Assembly: GCA_040398465.1 (NCBI GenBank)
Contig: JBBAUA010000001.1
Span: forward strand, 124,001-188,000
Reading direction: 5' to 3'
DNA: 64,000 nucleotides
DNA from: UBA7672 sp040398465
GTDB lineage: Bacteria; Pseudomonadota; Alphaproteobacteria; Caulobacterales; Hyphomonadaceae
This document shows positions 47,447 to 55,747 of the stretch, piece after piece (position 1 is the stretch's first letter; the number at the start of each line of letters is the position of its first letter). The translations under genes and the position numbers were made by a program. The notes under the pieces are model-generated. The model made no database searches and had not been told where the DNA came from. It worked only from the letters and a program-made list of their open reading frames with translations.

Positions 47447-47881
47447 ATGCGTATGAAGATAGTTGTGGCCGTGGCGGTCCTTGCGATGAGCGTTGGCGCG
47501 AGCCCGCATGCGTCAGCCGGAGAGAACACGGTCCTCGTCTACGAAACCCAGGCCGACCTCGACCTGCGCGATCGGAAGACTGCGGAGAGTGCGGACTACT
47601 GGGCGGAGTTCGCGCAGTTTGCCAGCCTCCTGCAGAAGTCCGGCATGATGCGGGGTGGTGCGCCGCTCAGGGACCCCGTTTACGCTCACACGATCCGCGC
47701 GGGCGCGCCTGCCGCGAAGGGCGGCTATGCGGAATCGCTCCTGCGCCCCAGCGGCTACTTCCAGATCGAGGCGCCGACGCTCGATGCTGCGATGAAACTT
47801 GCAAGCCAGGTCCCGGCGATTGCGCGGGGCGGGGCCGTCGAGGTGCGGGAGACCTATCCTGCGCCGACCATGATGCAGTAG
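47447..47881 (+). CDS. Secreted YCII/DGPF-family protein
   Basis: 144 residues from the ATG at 47447, with GGAG nine bases upstream. A signal peptide (about 1-24, SPHASA/GEN) precedes a domain with WAEFAQFASLLQKSGMMRGGAPLRD and YFQIEAPTLDAAMKLASQVPAIARGGAVEVRETYP, typical of the YCII/DGPF fold. These proteins are normally cytoplasmic and linked to ECF sigma factors. Export is unusual. A YCII fragment and a sigma-factor tail lie directly downstream. Confidence 0.75.
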   Translation: MRMKIVVAVAVLAMSVGASPHASAGENTVLVYETQADLDLRDRKTAESADYWAEFAQFASLLQKSGMMRGGAPLRDPVYAHTIRAGAPAAKGGYAESLLRPSGYFQIEAPTLDAAMKLASQVPAIARGGAVEVRETYPAPTMMQ

Positions 47882-47909
47882 TTTTCAATCCTTCGGGAAG
47901 GCCAGACAC

Positions 47910-48084
47910 ATGCAATACATGATCATGTCCGCCGAAGACAAAGCCCACTTCCACATGCGCAACGACCCCGTCCAGGCCGCCGGCTACTGGGGGGCATGGA
48001 CCGCCTATATCGGCGCAAGTGGTCGCTGTCGGCCTGAGGGAAGATCCGGCCGTGCGCGCATTCCTGATGCGCCGTTTCGCCTGA
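47910..48084 (+). pseudogene. Scar of a YCII gene fused to an ECF-sigma tail
   Basis: The ATG at 47910 begins MQYMIMSAEDKAHFHM and reads a normal YCII-domain start through WGAWTAYIGAS. The frame then loses similarity. In another frame, from about 48019, the bases read VVAVGLREDPAVRAFLMRRFA with a stop at 48082-48084, resembling the C-terminal end of ECF42-type sigma factors that normally sit beside YCII genes. A deletion of most of both genes would explain it. The identification of the sigma tail rests on one short motif. Confidence 0.5.
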
Positions 48085-48181
48085 GGCGCGATCCGTCGCG
48101 AGGCCAGTATCGCCCCATACAACGCGGACGTATCCCGACCTAAGGCCCGGACTGTGGCGACGACTGCTGTCGTGTAGGGGC

Positions 48182-48313
48182 TTAGTTCGCAGCCACAATG
48201 CTGGGCATCGTGGGGACGTCAACGAACAGCTCGCGGTCGCCCGGGAAGGCGAGCGGCGTCAGTCCGATGGCGAGAGCTGCGAAGGCGGCGATGATGAAGC
48301 GCTTGGCGAGCAT
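48182..48313 (-). CDS. Short exported peptide, 43 residues
   Basis: The minus strand encodes MLAKRFIIAAFAALAIGLTP followed by LAFPGDRELFVDVPTMPSIVAAN and a TAA. The first half is a plausible signal peptide. AGAGAACGAG lies a few bases before the ATG and may act as ribosome-binding site. No family is known to me. The mature product would be about 20 residues if cleaved after the hydrophobic run. Confidence 0.4.
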   Translation of the reverse strand: MLAKRFIIAAFAALAIGLTPLAFPGDRELFVDVPTMPSIVAAN

Positions 48314-48502
48314 GGGAGGGCTCGTTCTCTTTTTTCTGTTCTGGCCAGGGTTCTTCCCCGGTCTTCTATGAACAAACAGATGGTTTCGGACTGCGGTCCT
48401 GAAAAGGAGCCCTCACCAATCTTTTTTCCTCGCCTTTTACCATTAAGAGTCAGGGGTCTAGCGCGCGCCTGGTAGACCCGCGTTGCCTGCAGGCCACAGA
48501 CG

Positions 48503-49342
48503 CTATGCCCGCCCGCCGGCAATCCACGTCCGGCCGGGCAGGAAAACCGATCCGTCAGCGGCCGCGTATGGCTGCAACGCACCCTCAATGGCCTGAACGA
48601 TCGCGGGCAGGTGGTCTGGGCCGGCGTCAATCGCGATGCGTGACGCCGGACCGATGCGCGTGACACCCTCCGCCGCGCTATGGGGCGAGCTTCCCAGATA
48701 CATCGGCGCCTCGAAGCCCTCGATGGCGATATCCCTAAAGCCAGCTTCGCGGAGTATGCCCTTCAGGCGTTCGCCGTCGCCGAACGCGAAGGGGCCCGGG
48801 GCATGCGGGTCGGCCGGGGTCGGGGCGGCGCCAATGGCTTGGCGGGCTGCCTGAGCGGGCAGGGAAGCCCATGGGTTTTCCCTGGCAGTTTTCCAGCAGA
48901 CGAAGGCCAGCCGCCCGCCGGGCCTCAGCGCGCCGCGCAGATGGGTGAATGCCGCCACGGGGTCGTCGAAGAACATCACGCCGAAGCGCGAGACCAGCAC
49001 GTCGAACGGGCCGGGCAGGGCTGCGATCGAGGCGTCGGCCTGGAGGAATGTCACATTCTTGATACCGGCGGCCCGCTTGCGGGCGACCTCCAGCATGGGC
49101 GCCGACACGTCGACCCCGACAACCCGCCCGTGTGCGCCAACGAGGGCGCCAACCGCCAGCGAAGTATCGCCACAGCCGCAGCCGACATCCAGGACGGCGT
49201 CCCCTGGCAGGATGCTGGCAGCGCCGATTGCAGCGTCGCCATACGGCCGTATGAACTTGTCCGTGCGCTCCTGGTCGGCCGCCCAACGCTCACCTATGGA
49301 CCCGTTCCAGTCCGCCACCTGTTTCGCGTTGTCGCCCGCCAT
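48503..49342 (-). CDS. Class I SAM-dependent methyltransferase
   Basis: 279 residues. SAM-binding motif I is VLDVGCGCGDTSLAVGALVG, followed by VVGVDVSAPMLEVARKRA and FDVLVSRFGVMFFDDPVAAF, and the RLAFVCWK motif. The N terminus ADWNGSIGERWAADQERTDKF is similar to UbiE/COQ5-like or SmtA-type proteins. Substrate unknown. It is divergent from ndk with 145 bases between starts. Confidence 0.85.
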   Translation of the reverse strand: MAGDNAKQVADWNGSIGERWAADQERTDKFIRPYGDAAIGAASILPGDAVLDVGCGCGDTSLAVGALVGAHGRVVGVDVSAPMLEVARKRAAGIKNVTFLQADASIAALPGPFDVLVSRFGVMFFDDPVAAFTHLRGALRPGGRLAFVCWKTARENPWASLPAQAARQAIGAAPTPADPHAPGPFAFGDGERLKGILREAGFRDIAIEGFEAPMYLGSSPHSAAEGVTRIGPASRIAIDAGPDHLPAIVQAIEGALQPYAAADGSVFLPGRTWIAGGRA

Positions 49343-49487
49343 CCAGAATCCTCACTTTGTCTCGAATAGGCCTACCACACTGGGTCTGCGCCCCCCTGCC
49401 AAGAAATGCGCATGGGCTGTTGGCGGGGCAAGTTACCGGGGCTATAGGGGCCGTCCAAACCCGATTCAGACCTTTCAGGACGCCGAC

Positions 49488-49910
49488 ATGCCGGTTCAAC
49501 GCACGTTTTCCATCATCAAGCCGGACGCAACGGCCCGCAACCTCACAGGCGCGGTCAACGCCGTGTTCGAGAAGGCCGGCCTGCGCATCGTCGCCCAGAA
49601 GCGCGTGCGCCTCACCCGCGCCCAGGCCGAGGGCTTCTATGGCGAGCACAAGGCGCGCGGCTTCTTCGGCGAGCTGGTTGATTTCATGACGTCAGGCCCG
49701 GTCGTGCTGCAGGTTCTCGAAGGCGAGAACGCTGTCGCGCATCATCGCGAAGTCATGGGCGCGACCGACCCGGCGAAGGCCGCTGACGGCACCGTCCGGA
49801 AGCTGTTCGCCAAGTCGATCGGCGAGAACTCGGTCCACGGTTCGGACAGCGAAGCGTCGGCCGAGCGCGAGATCACCTTCTTCTTCCGCCTCGACGAGAT
49901 CGTGGGGTAG
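49488..49910 (+). CDS. ndk: Nucleoside-diphosphate kinase
   Basis: 140 residues. QRTFSIIKPDATARN opens the fold, and the phosphorylated His117 lies in ENSVHGSDS. It exchanges the gamma phosphate between nucleotides. The ATG at 49488 is preceded by AGGA nine bases upstream. Its TAG stop is followed in the same frame by a GNAT domain (next entry). Confidence 0.96.
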   Translation: MPVQRTFSIIKPDATARNLTGAVNAVFEKAGLRIVAQKRVRLTRAQAEGFYGEHKARGFFGELVDFMTSGPVVLQVLEGENAVAHHREVMGATDPAKAADGTVRKLFAKSIGENSVHGSDSEASAEREITFFFRLDEIVG

Positions 49911-49913
49911 GCC

Positions 49914-50369
49914 ATCTCCCGCCAGTTCCGCCCCGCGCGTCCAGCCGACCGCCAGGCGCTCATTGACCTGCAGCGGCGGGCCTCCCTGAAATGGGACGCG
50001 GCCCGTCCCGAACAGCTTCAGCATCCCGAGGCGATGACGCTTCCGGCTGATCACATCGCCGCTGGCCTCGTCATCGTGTTCGAGCACTGGGGCGAGGCCG
50101 CGGGCTTCGTCGTAGTGGTCCCGCGTGAGGACGGCAAAGCCGATCTCGACGGACCGTTCGTCGAGCCCGATCTCTGGCGCGGCGGTATCGGCCGCAAGCT
50201 GGTCGACGAGGCGGTGCAGTTCGCGATGGCGCTTGAGGCCGCTGAACTGGTGGCGTCGGCATCACCGCGCGCCGAGCCCTTCTATGCAAAGTGCGGCTTC
50301 GTTCCGATGGAAAAGCTCGACACGACCCACGGGCCCGTCGCCGTGATGTCCCGCGCGCTGGTTTATTGA
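49914..50369 (+). CDS. GNAT family N-acetyltransferase with no canonical start codon
   Basis: The GNAT domain opens directly after the ndk stop, in the same reading frame: ISRQFRPARPADRQALIDLQ at about 49914 is the first strand and helix, and later FVEPDLWRGGIGRKLVDEAV is the acetyl-CoA binding loop, ending EPFYAKCGFVPMEKL. No ATG, GTG or TTG lies between the ndk stop and this start. The first ATG, at 50034, would remove the first strand and helix. An ATC start at 49914, a CTG at 49968, or readthrough of the ndk TAG are the alternatives. Confidence 0.7.
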   Translation: MSRQFRPARPADRQALIDLQRRASLKWDAARPEQLQHPEAMTLPADHIAAGLVIVFEHWGEAAGFVVVVPREDGKADLDGPFVEPDLWRGGIGRKLVDEAVQFAMALEAAELVASASPRAEPFYAKCGFVPMEKLDTTHGPVAVMSRALVY

Positions 50370-50379
50370 GGCCAACACC

Positions 50380-50856
50380 ATGCGCCTGATCGCCATGTTC
50401 GCTGCCGCCTTCTGTATCGCCGCATGTGGCGGACAACCGCCGTCTGCTCCAGCTGATGGGGCGGTCACTGTTCCTCCCAGCGGGTCTCCTGCTGCCCCTG
50501 CGCCTGCCAGCGACACTGCTGACGCGAACGCAATGACCGTGGCCCAGATCAGCGCGCTGTTGGCCGGAGAGTGGCGGTCGACACAGGATGAGAAGTGGTC
50601 AATCGAGATTCTCGCCGAGGGCAAGTGGTCGAGCCGCTATGATGGCGAGGAAGCTGAGGTGTCCGACTGGACGATCTTTGCGGGTGACAGTCCTCCGTCA
50701 AGGGCAGCCGGGCCGTTCACGCCTGCCTCACGCTACCTGGAGCTGAAGGACGCCGATGATACCTTTTACTATGAGCTGGGCTGGGTCGCCGCCTATGCTT
50801 TCGACATGTTCTATACTGCGCGCGGGAATAACTTGAGTTTTGTCCGCGTAGAGTAG
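50380..50856 (+). CDS. Lipoprotein of unknown function
   Basis: 158 residues. MRLIAMFAAAFCIAACGGQ ends in a lipobox (IAAC). A Pro/Ala-rich linker (about 20-50) precedes a domain with LLAGEWRSTQDEKWSIEIL and LELKDADDTFYYELGW. It is likely a small beta-rich domain; I do not recognise it. It lies ten bases after the GNAT gene on the same strand. Confidence 0.7.
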   Translation: MRLIAMFAAAFCIAACGGQPPSAPADGAVTVPPSGSPAAPAPASDTADANAMTVAQISALLAGEWRSTQDEKWSIEILAEGKWSSRYDGEEAEVSDWTIFAGDSPPSRAAGPFTPASRYLELKDADDTFYYELGWVAAYAFDMFYTARGNNLSFVRVE

Positions 50857-50900
50857 GCTGACGGCGTTCTGCTGCCGCACGACGCATTGGAGGGAACGAC

Positions 50901-51677
50901 ATGACCGACGCTGTGCAGACTGACCTCGTGAAGATCAGCGTCGCCGACGGCGTGATGGAGATCGTCTGGAACCGCCCGGACAAGAAGAACGCCCTGTCCA
51001 ACGTCATGTATCGCGCCGCGACTGCTGCGCTCGCACGCGCTGTCGAGGACAAGTCGATCAGGGTCGTGCTGCTCAGCTCCGAAGGCGATAGCTTCACATC
51101 CGGCAATGATCTCGCCGATTTCGCTGCGGCGTCGGCCGGCGGCGAAGCGCCCGCCGCAGGCGGCTTCATCGAAGCAATTGCCCAATTCCCCAAGCCGATG
51201 ATCGCAGCTGTCACAGGCCTCGCTGTCGGTGTCGGCACGACGATGCTGTTCCACTGCGATCTGGTCTTCGTGGCGAACGAGGCGAAGCTGACGACGCCCT
51301 TCGTGAATCTGGGGCTGGTGCCGGAAGCGGCGTCCTCCATGCTGATCCCGGCGCGCATCGGCTACACGCGCGCCTTTGCGATGTTTGCGCTTGGTGAGGG
51401 AATGACGGGCGCGCAGGCGGCCCAGCTTGGCGTGGCCAACATCGCGTTGCCTGCTGGCGAAGTGATCGCCGCCGCGCGCGAGGCCGCTCGCAAGCTGGCG
51501 CAGCGTCCGCCCGGCGCCGTGATGGCGACGAAGAAGCTCATGCGTGACAGCGAGACGATCCTCACCCAGCTCCGCACCGAGGGCAAAGTCTTCGGCGAGC
51601 GGCTCAAGACGGCTGAAGCGATGGAAGCCTTCATGGCGTTCCAGCAGAAGCGCGCGCCGGACTTCAGCAAGTTCTGA
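50901..51677 (+). CDS. Enoyl-CoA hydratase/isomerase family protein
   Basis: 258 residues. The crotonase fold shows MEIVWNRPDKKNALSNVM, FTSGNDLADFA, GLAVGVGTTMLFHCDLVFV and LGLVPEAASSMLIP. An oxyanion-hole Gly is in GVGTTML. An acidic residue sits at LVPEAASS, where one catalytic Glu is expected; the first catalytic Glu position near FPKPMIA is replaced, so the exact reaction (hydratase or isomerase) is uncertain. GGAGGGA precedes the ATG at 50901. Confidence 0.85.
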   Translation: MTDAVQTDLVKISVADGVMEIVWNRPDKKNALSNVMYRAATAALARAVEDKSIRVVLLSSEGDSFTSGNDLADFAAASAGGEAPAAGGFIEAIAQFPKPMIAAVTGLAVGVGTTMLFHCDLVFVANEAKLTTPFVNLGLVPEAASSMLIPARIGYTRAFAMFALGEGMTGAQAAQLGVANIALPAGEVIAAAREAARKLAQRPPGAVMATKKLMRDSETILTQLRTEGKVFGERLKTAEAMEAFMAFQQKRAPDFSKF

Positions 51678-51686
51678 GGCAGACAA

Positions 51687-51714
51687 AAACCCCGGCGGTT
51701 TCCCGCCGGGGTTT
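51687..51714. terminator. Bidirectional intrinsic terminator
   Basis: AAACCCCGGCGG and CCGCCGGGGTTT form a perfect 12-bp stem with a 4-base loop. It lies ten bases after the enoyl-CoA hydratase stop and 25 bases past the stop of the convergent efp gene, with A-runs and T-runs at the two edges, so it can act for both genes. Confidence 0.85.
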
Positions 51715-51738
51715 GATGTCTTGCTCAGCGAGGAAGTA

Positions 51739-52311
51739 TCAATCCTTCGCGCGTTCCACGTAGGAGCCGTCTTCCGTTGAGACGATGATGCGCGTGCCTG
51801 TACCGATGTGCGGGGGGACCATGACGCGGACGCCGTTGGACAGCTTCGCAGGCTTGTAGGAGCCCGACGCCGTCTGGCCCTTCACGACTGGCTCGGTCTC
51901 GACGATCTCGAGCGTCACGCGCTGCGGTAGGGAGATGGCGACCGGGCTGCCGTCGAACATCAGCAGGTGGCACTGCATGTTCTCGTCGAGATAGCTTGCG
52001 TCGTCGCCGAGCATCGCGGCCGGCACGGTGATCTGCTCGTAGTTTTCCGGGTTCATGAAGACGTAGTTGGGATCGTCCTTGAACAGGTAGGTGTGCATCA
52101 CTTCCTCGACGAAGGCGCGCTCGAGCTGGTCGGTCGTCTTGTAGGTCTCGACGACCTTCACCCCGTCCGAAATGCGGCGCATCTCGATGGTGGCCGTGGG
52201 CGTGCCCTTGCCGGGGCGGTAGGTTTCGGCCTTGAGCACCGTGTAGAGCCTGCCGTCCTCGTTCTCGAGGACATTGCCCTTCCGGACGTCGCTGGCGATG
52301 ACTTTGACCAC
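51739..52311 (-). CDS. efp: Translation elongation factor P
   Basis: 190 residues from the GTG at 52311, giving VKVIASDVRKGNVLENEDGR. The tip of domain I is TYRPGKGTPTA with Lys35, the position beta-lysylated in E. coli EF-P (Lys34). The family rescues ribosomes stalled at polyproline. epmA and epmB, which make and attach the modification, lie divergently on the plus strand, so the complete system is present here. Confidence 0.96.
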   Translation of the reverse strand: MVKVIASDVRKGNVLENEDGRLYTVLKAETYRPGKGTPTATIEMRRISDGVKVVETYKTTDQLERAFVEEVMHTYLFKDDPNYVFMNPENYEQITVPAAMLGDDASYLDENMQCHLLMFDGSPVAISLPQRVTLEIVETEPVVKGQTASGSYKPAKLSNGVRVMVPPHIGTGTRIIVSTEDGSYVERAKD

Positions 52312-52509
52312 GGGAAAAGCCCTTGTCTTGTGGCCGGCGGCGGAATTCGGTGCGCCAGCCTGAACCTGTTGAAGCGGCGCGGTCATACAATGCCCAGCCC
52401 CCCGGGCCAAGCCCGCCCTTCTGCGGCTTTTGGATCCTGAATCAGGGGTTTGCGCACTTGCACCCGGCAAGTGATAGGGTCTCGCAACGCCTGTCCGGAA
52501 ACCGTTGCG

Positions 52510-53520
52510 ATGCCCTGGTGGTCCCCTGAAACCCACGCCGACCGCCGGCCCTTTCTTCAGGCGCGGGGGCGCATCCGGGATGCTGCGCGCAGCTGGTTCA
52601 GGGAGGAAGGCTTCACCGAGGTGGAGTGCGGCGCCCTTCAGGTCTCGCCCGGCAACGAGGCTCACCTCCACGCCTTTGCCACGGAACAGTCTGGCGAGGC
52701 CGGCCCTCGGCCGCTCTACCTCCACACCTCGCCGGAGTTTTCCTGCAAGAAGCTGCTGGCGGCGGGTGAGACGAAGATATTTGACTACGCCCGGGTCTAT
52801 CGGAAAGGCGAGACCGGGCCGCTCCATTCGGGCGAGTTCACCATGCTGGAATGGTATCGCGCCGGCGAGCCGTACGAAGCAGTGATGGCTGATTGCGTTG
52901 AGCTGTGCCGCCTGGCGGCGCGTCAGACGGAAACGGATGCGCTGCGGTGGCGCGACAACGTCTGCGATCCAGAAGCCGTCCCGGAGCGACTGACGCTCGT
53001 CGACGCCTTTGCCCGGCACGCCGGTATCGACCTTGCCGGAGCTCTCGGCAAACGGGACGCACTCGCCGACGCGGCTCGCGCAATCGATGTCCGCGTCGGG
53101 ACGGACGACTCGTGGTCAGACCTCTTCAGCCGCATCCTGGTGCAGCACATCGAACCTAAACTGGGGCAGGGGCGCCTGACCCTGCTTTGCGAATACCCCG
53201 CCGAGGAAGCCGCCCTGGCCCGGCTGCTCGCCGGTGATCCGCGTTTCGCCGAACGCTTTGAACTCTACGCTTGCGGTGTCGAACTCGCCAACGGCTTCGG
53301 CGAACTGACGGATGCTGCTGAGCAGCGCCGCCGCTTCGAAGCCGAGATGGATGTGAAGCTGGCGACCTACGGGGAGCGCTATCCGCTCGACGAAGAGTTT
53401 CTCGACGCGCTTGCCCGTATGCCCGCCGCCAGCGGCGTTGCCATGGGATTCGACCGCCTCGTGATGCTGGCCACGGGCGCCCGTCGTATCGCGGACGTCC
53501 TCTGGACGCCGCCGGTCTAA
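52510..53520 (+). CDS. epmA: EF-P--(R)-beta-lysine ligase
   Basis: 336 residues from the ATG at 52510; an upstream ATG would add 20 poor residues. The class II lysyl-tRNA synthetase-like core has LYLHTSPEFSCKKLLAAGETKIFDYARVYRKGETG, HSGEFTMLEWYRAG and AMGFDRLVM. It lacks the anticodon-binding domain, as EpmA (GenX/PoxA) does. It adenylates (R)-beta-lysine and transfers it to EF-P. Spacing to efp (divergent) is about 200 bases. Confidence 0.94.
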   Translation: MPWWSPETHADRRPFLQARGRIRDAARSWFREEGFTEVECGALQVSPGNEAHLHAFATEQSGEAGPRPLYLHTSPEFSCKKLLAAGETKIFDYARVYRKGETGPLHSGEFTMLEWYRAGEPYEAVMADCVELCRLAARQTETDALRWRDNVCDPEAVPERLTLVDAFARHAGIDLAGALGKRDALADAARAIDVRVGTDDSWSDLFSRILVQHIEPKLGQGRLTLLCEYPAEEAALARLLAGDPRFAERFELYACGVELANGFGELTDAAEQRRRFEAEMDVKLATYGERYPLDEEFLDALARMPAASGVAMGFDRLVMLATGARRIADVLWTPPV

Positions 53521-53550
53521 CAGTTTCCAATGCTGCAAAAGAGGTGCGCC

Positions 53551-53988
53551 ATGTTCCGATCGCTTGTTGCAACCGTCCTGATGTTGCCTGTGATATCCGC
53601 GTGCACCACGACGCCAGAGCCCTGCACCGCCGAATGGTTTGACTGGAAGACGGAACGGATCCTGGGCGAGTTCGTCTATGACCACCGCCGGCAGATCGAC
53701 GAGTTGCGCGACGTGGCGCCGCGGATGTTCGGCTCGGAAGGCGGACTGGAGCAGATAGCTCCCACATCAATGCTTGTTCTGACCGCGATCGGCGCCCTCC
53801 AACTCGTGGTCGATTTCGCTGATGACGCCTGGCCCGGGATCACCGACGCGGTCTCGGAATGCTCGAGTGCGCCGGACGCGAGCCGGCTGTTCGCGGACAT
53901 GCTGCGGCGCGAGGGCGTCGACGACCGCGCCGTGCGGGCGATCGAGGATCTGGGCGGGCTGATGGACTTGACGCGCGGTCGGCGCTAG
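53551..53988 (+). CDS. Lipoprotein located between epmA and epmB
   Basis: 145 residues from the ATG at 53551. MFRSLVATVLMLPVISACTTT has a lipobox (ISAC). The mature part is helical with EWFDWKTERILGEFVYDHRRQIDELRD and a second helix around RLFADMLRREGVDDRAVRAIEDLGG. I do not recognise it. Its place between two enzymes of one pathway suggests co-expression, but a lipoprotein has no obvious role in EF-P modification. Confidence 0.65.
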   Translation: MFRSLVATVLMLPVISACTTTPEPCTAEWFDWKTERILGEFVYDHRRQIDELRDVAPRMFGSEGGLEQIAPTSMLVLTAIGALQLVVDFADDAWPGITDAVSECSSAPDASRLFADMLRREGVDDRAVRAIEDLGGLMDLTRGRR

Positions 53989-54001
53989 ACGCCCGCGAAC
54001 C

Positions 54002-55051
54002 GTGACCCGCTTGCTCGACATAACGTCTGCCCGAACGCTGCGCACCGCCGACGATCTCGTCGACGCGGGTCTTGCGCCGGACGCGCGGTCGCTCGCGCAG
54101 GTGACCGCCGCATACGCCACCGCAATCACGCCGGCCATCGCCGCCCTGATCGATCGCAGCGATCCTGCCGACCCGATCGCGCTGCAATTCGTGCCGATGT
54201 CTGCAGAGCTGGATATCCTGCCGGAAGAGTTGCCCGATCCGATTGGCGACAAGGCGCACGAGCCGGTCGAGGGCATCGTCCACCGCTATCCCGATCGCGT
54301 GCTGCTCAAGATCGTTTCCGTCTGCCCGGTCTACTGCCGCTTCTGCTTCCGGCGCGAGATGGTCGGACCGGACAAGGATGGAAACCTGACGCCTGCGGAG
54401 CTTGAAACTGCGCTGGCCTATGTCCGCACCCACCCGGAAATCCGCGAAGTCATTCTGACGGGCGGCGATCCGTTCATGCTGTCGGCTCGTCGCGCCGAAG
54501 CGCTGACGCGCGCGCTCGAGGCGATTGGGCATGTGAAGGTGATCCGCTGGCACACACGAATGCCGGTCGCCGATCCTGAGCGTGTGTCCGACGCATTCGT
54601 CGCCGCGATCCGCAGCCGGACAAAAGCAGTCTTTGTCGCGGTCCACTGCAATCATGCGCGCGAACTGACCCAGCAGGCGCGCGCCGCGCTCGTGCGAATG
54701 GCCGACGCCGGCATCCAGCTGCTTGGCCAGTCGGTGCTGCTGAAGGGCGTCAATGCCGACATCGATACGCTGGCCGAGCTGATGTGCGCGTTGGTCGAGT
54801 CACGCGTGCGGCCCTACTACCTGCATCACCCGGACCTGGCGCAGGGAACGTCTCACTTCAGGCTCGGCGTCGAGCAGGGGCAGGCCCTGGTCCGCGAGCT
54901 GCGGGATCGCGTCTCCGGCCTTGCGCAACCACAATACGTCATCGACATCCCCGGCGGCGTCTCGAAGGCGCTCGCCAGCCCTTCGGACGTGGCGATCGCG
55001 CAGGGGCAGGTCCACCTGCGGGGCAGGGATGGCCAGTGGCGAGAGCATTGA
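54002..55051 (+). CDS. epmB: EF-P beta-lysylation protein (lysine 2,3-aminomutase)
   Basis: 349 residues from the GTG at 54002. The radical SAM cluster ligands C108, C112 and C115 lie in VCPVYCRFCFRREMVG. TGGDPFMLSARRAEALTR and LKGVNADIDTLAELM are conserved in the KamA/EpmB family. It converts (S)-alpha-lysine to (R)-beta-lysine for EpmA. It starts 13 bases after the lipoprotein gene. Confidence 0.93.
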   Translation: MTRLLDITSARTLRTADDLVDAGLAPDARSLAQVTAAYATAITPAIAALIDRSDPADPIALQFVPMSAELDILPEELPDPIGDKAHEPVEGIVHRYPDRVLLKIVSVCPVYCRFCFRREMVGPDKDGNLTPAELETALAYVRTHPEIREVILTGGDPFMLSARRAEALTRALEAIGHVKVIRWHTRMPVADPERVSDAFVAAIRSRTKAVFVAVHCNHARELTQQARAALVRMADAGIQLLGQSVLLKGVNADIDTLAELMCALVESRVRPYYLHHPDLAQGTSHFRLGVEQGQALVRELRDRVSGLAQPQYVIDIPGGVSKALASPSDVAIAQGQVHLRGRDGQWREH

Positions 55052-55147
55052 AGCTGGCGGCTTACCTGCTCAAGCCAAGAAAAAATTAACGGTCGCGAAA
55101 CGGCGGTCAGCTAGACAGGCTCCAAAGAGAGACCGGTTCGCCCACGC

Positions 55148-55747
55148 ATGTCCTCCGCCAAGGCTCCAAAGGCGCTGTTGAATCTGCAGCGGACGTCGAT
55201 CTTGCTGGCTGACGCCGACATGATGGGCCAGAGCATCGTGGTCCAGATGCTGATCGGTTTTGGCGCACGCACGGTCGTGCGTTGCGATGATATCGCAGAG
55301 GCCCGCCGTCAGCTGGCGCATCAATCCTATGATCTGGTCATCACAGACCCGGCCGGCTTTGGGCCCGAGGGGTACGATCTCATCGGATGGCTGCGTCGGG
55401 ATCTGCCCGCGCCGAACCGGCATGCCCCGGTGCTGATCGTCACGGGTCACACGGAAAGCGGCAGGATCGGGCAGCTTCGCGATTCCGGCGCCAATTTCGT
55501 TGTCTCGCGGCCGCTCTCGGCCACCGTTCTGCTGGAACGGATTCTCTGGATGTCGCGCGAGAAGCGCCCGTATGTCGAAACCGACAACTATGTCGGGCCC
55601 GACCGCCGCTGGCGCGACGAGGCCCTACCGGCAGGGACGCCGGGCCGCCGGCAAAAGGATCGGGACGTTGCCGCGCGGATCGCAGCAGGAGGGGACATGA
55701 GCCAGGCGGAGATCGACATGGTCATGAATGCGGCGACCTCGTCATGA
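55148..55747 (+). CDS. Response-regulator receiver-like protein with altered pocket
   Basis: 199 residues. The receiver-like fold has TSILLADADMMGQSIVVQMLIGFGA, YDLVITDPAGFGPEGYDLIGWLR (with an Asp at the phosphoacceptor position) and VSRPLSATVLLERI, where Arg replaces the usual Lys before Pro. The C-terminal extension carries ETDNYVGPDRRWRD, a motif that I recall in alphaproteobacterial stand-alone regulators. No DNA-binding domain. It overlaps the next gene by four bases. Confidence 0.72.
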   Translation: MSSAKAPKALLNLQRTSILLADADMMGQSIVVQMLIGFGARTVVRCDDIAEARRQLAHQSYDLVITDPAGFGPEGYDLIGWLRRDLPAPNRHAPVLIVTGHTESGRIGQLRDSGANFVVSRPLSATVLLERILWMSREKRPYVETDNYVGPDRRWRDEALPAGTPGRRQKDRDVAARIAAGGDMSQAEIDMVMNAATSS

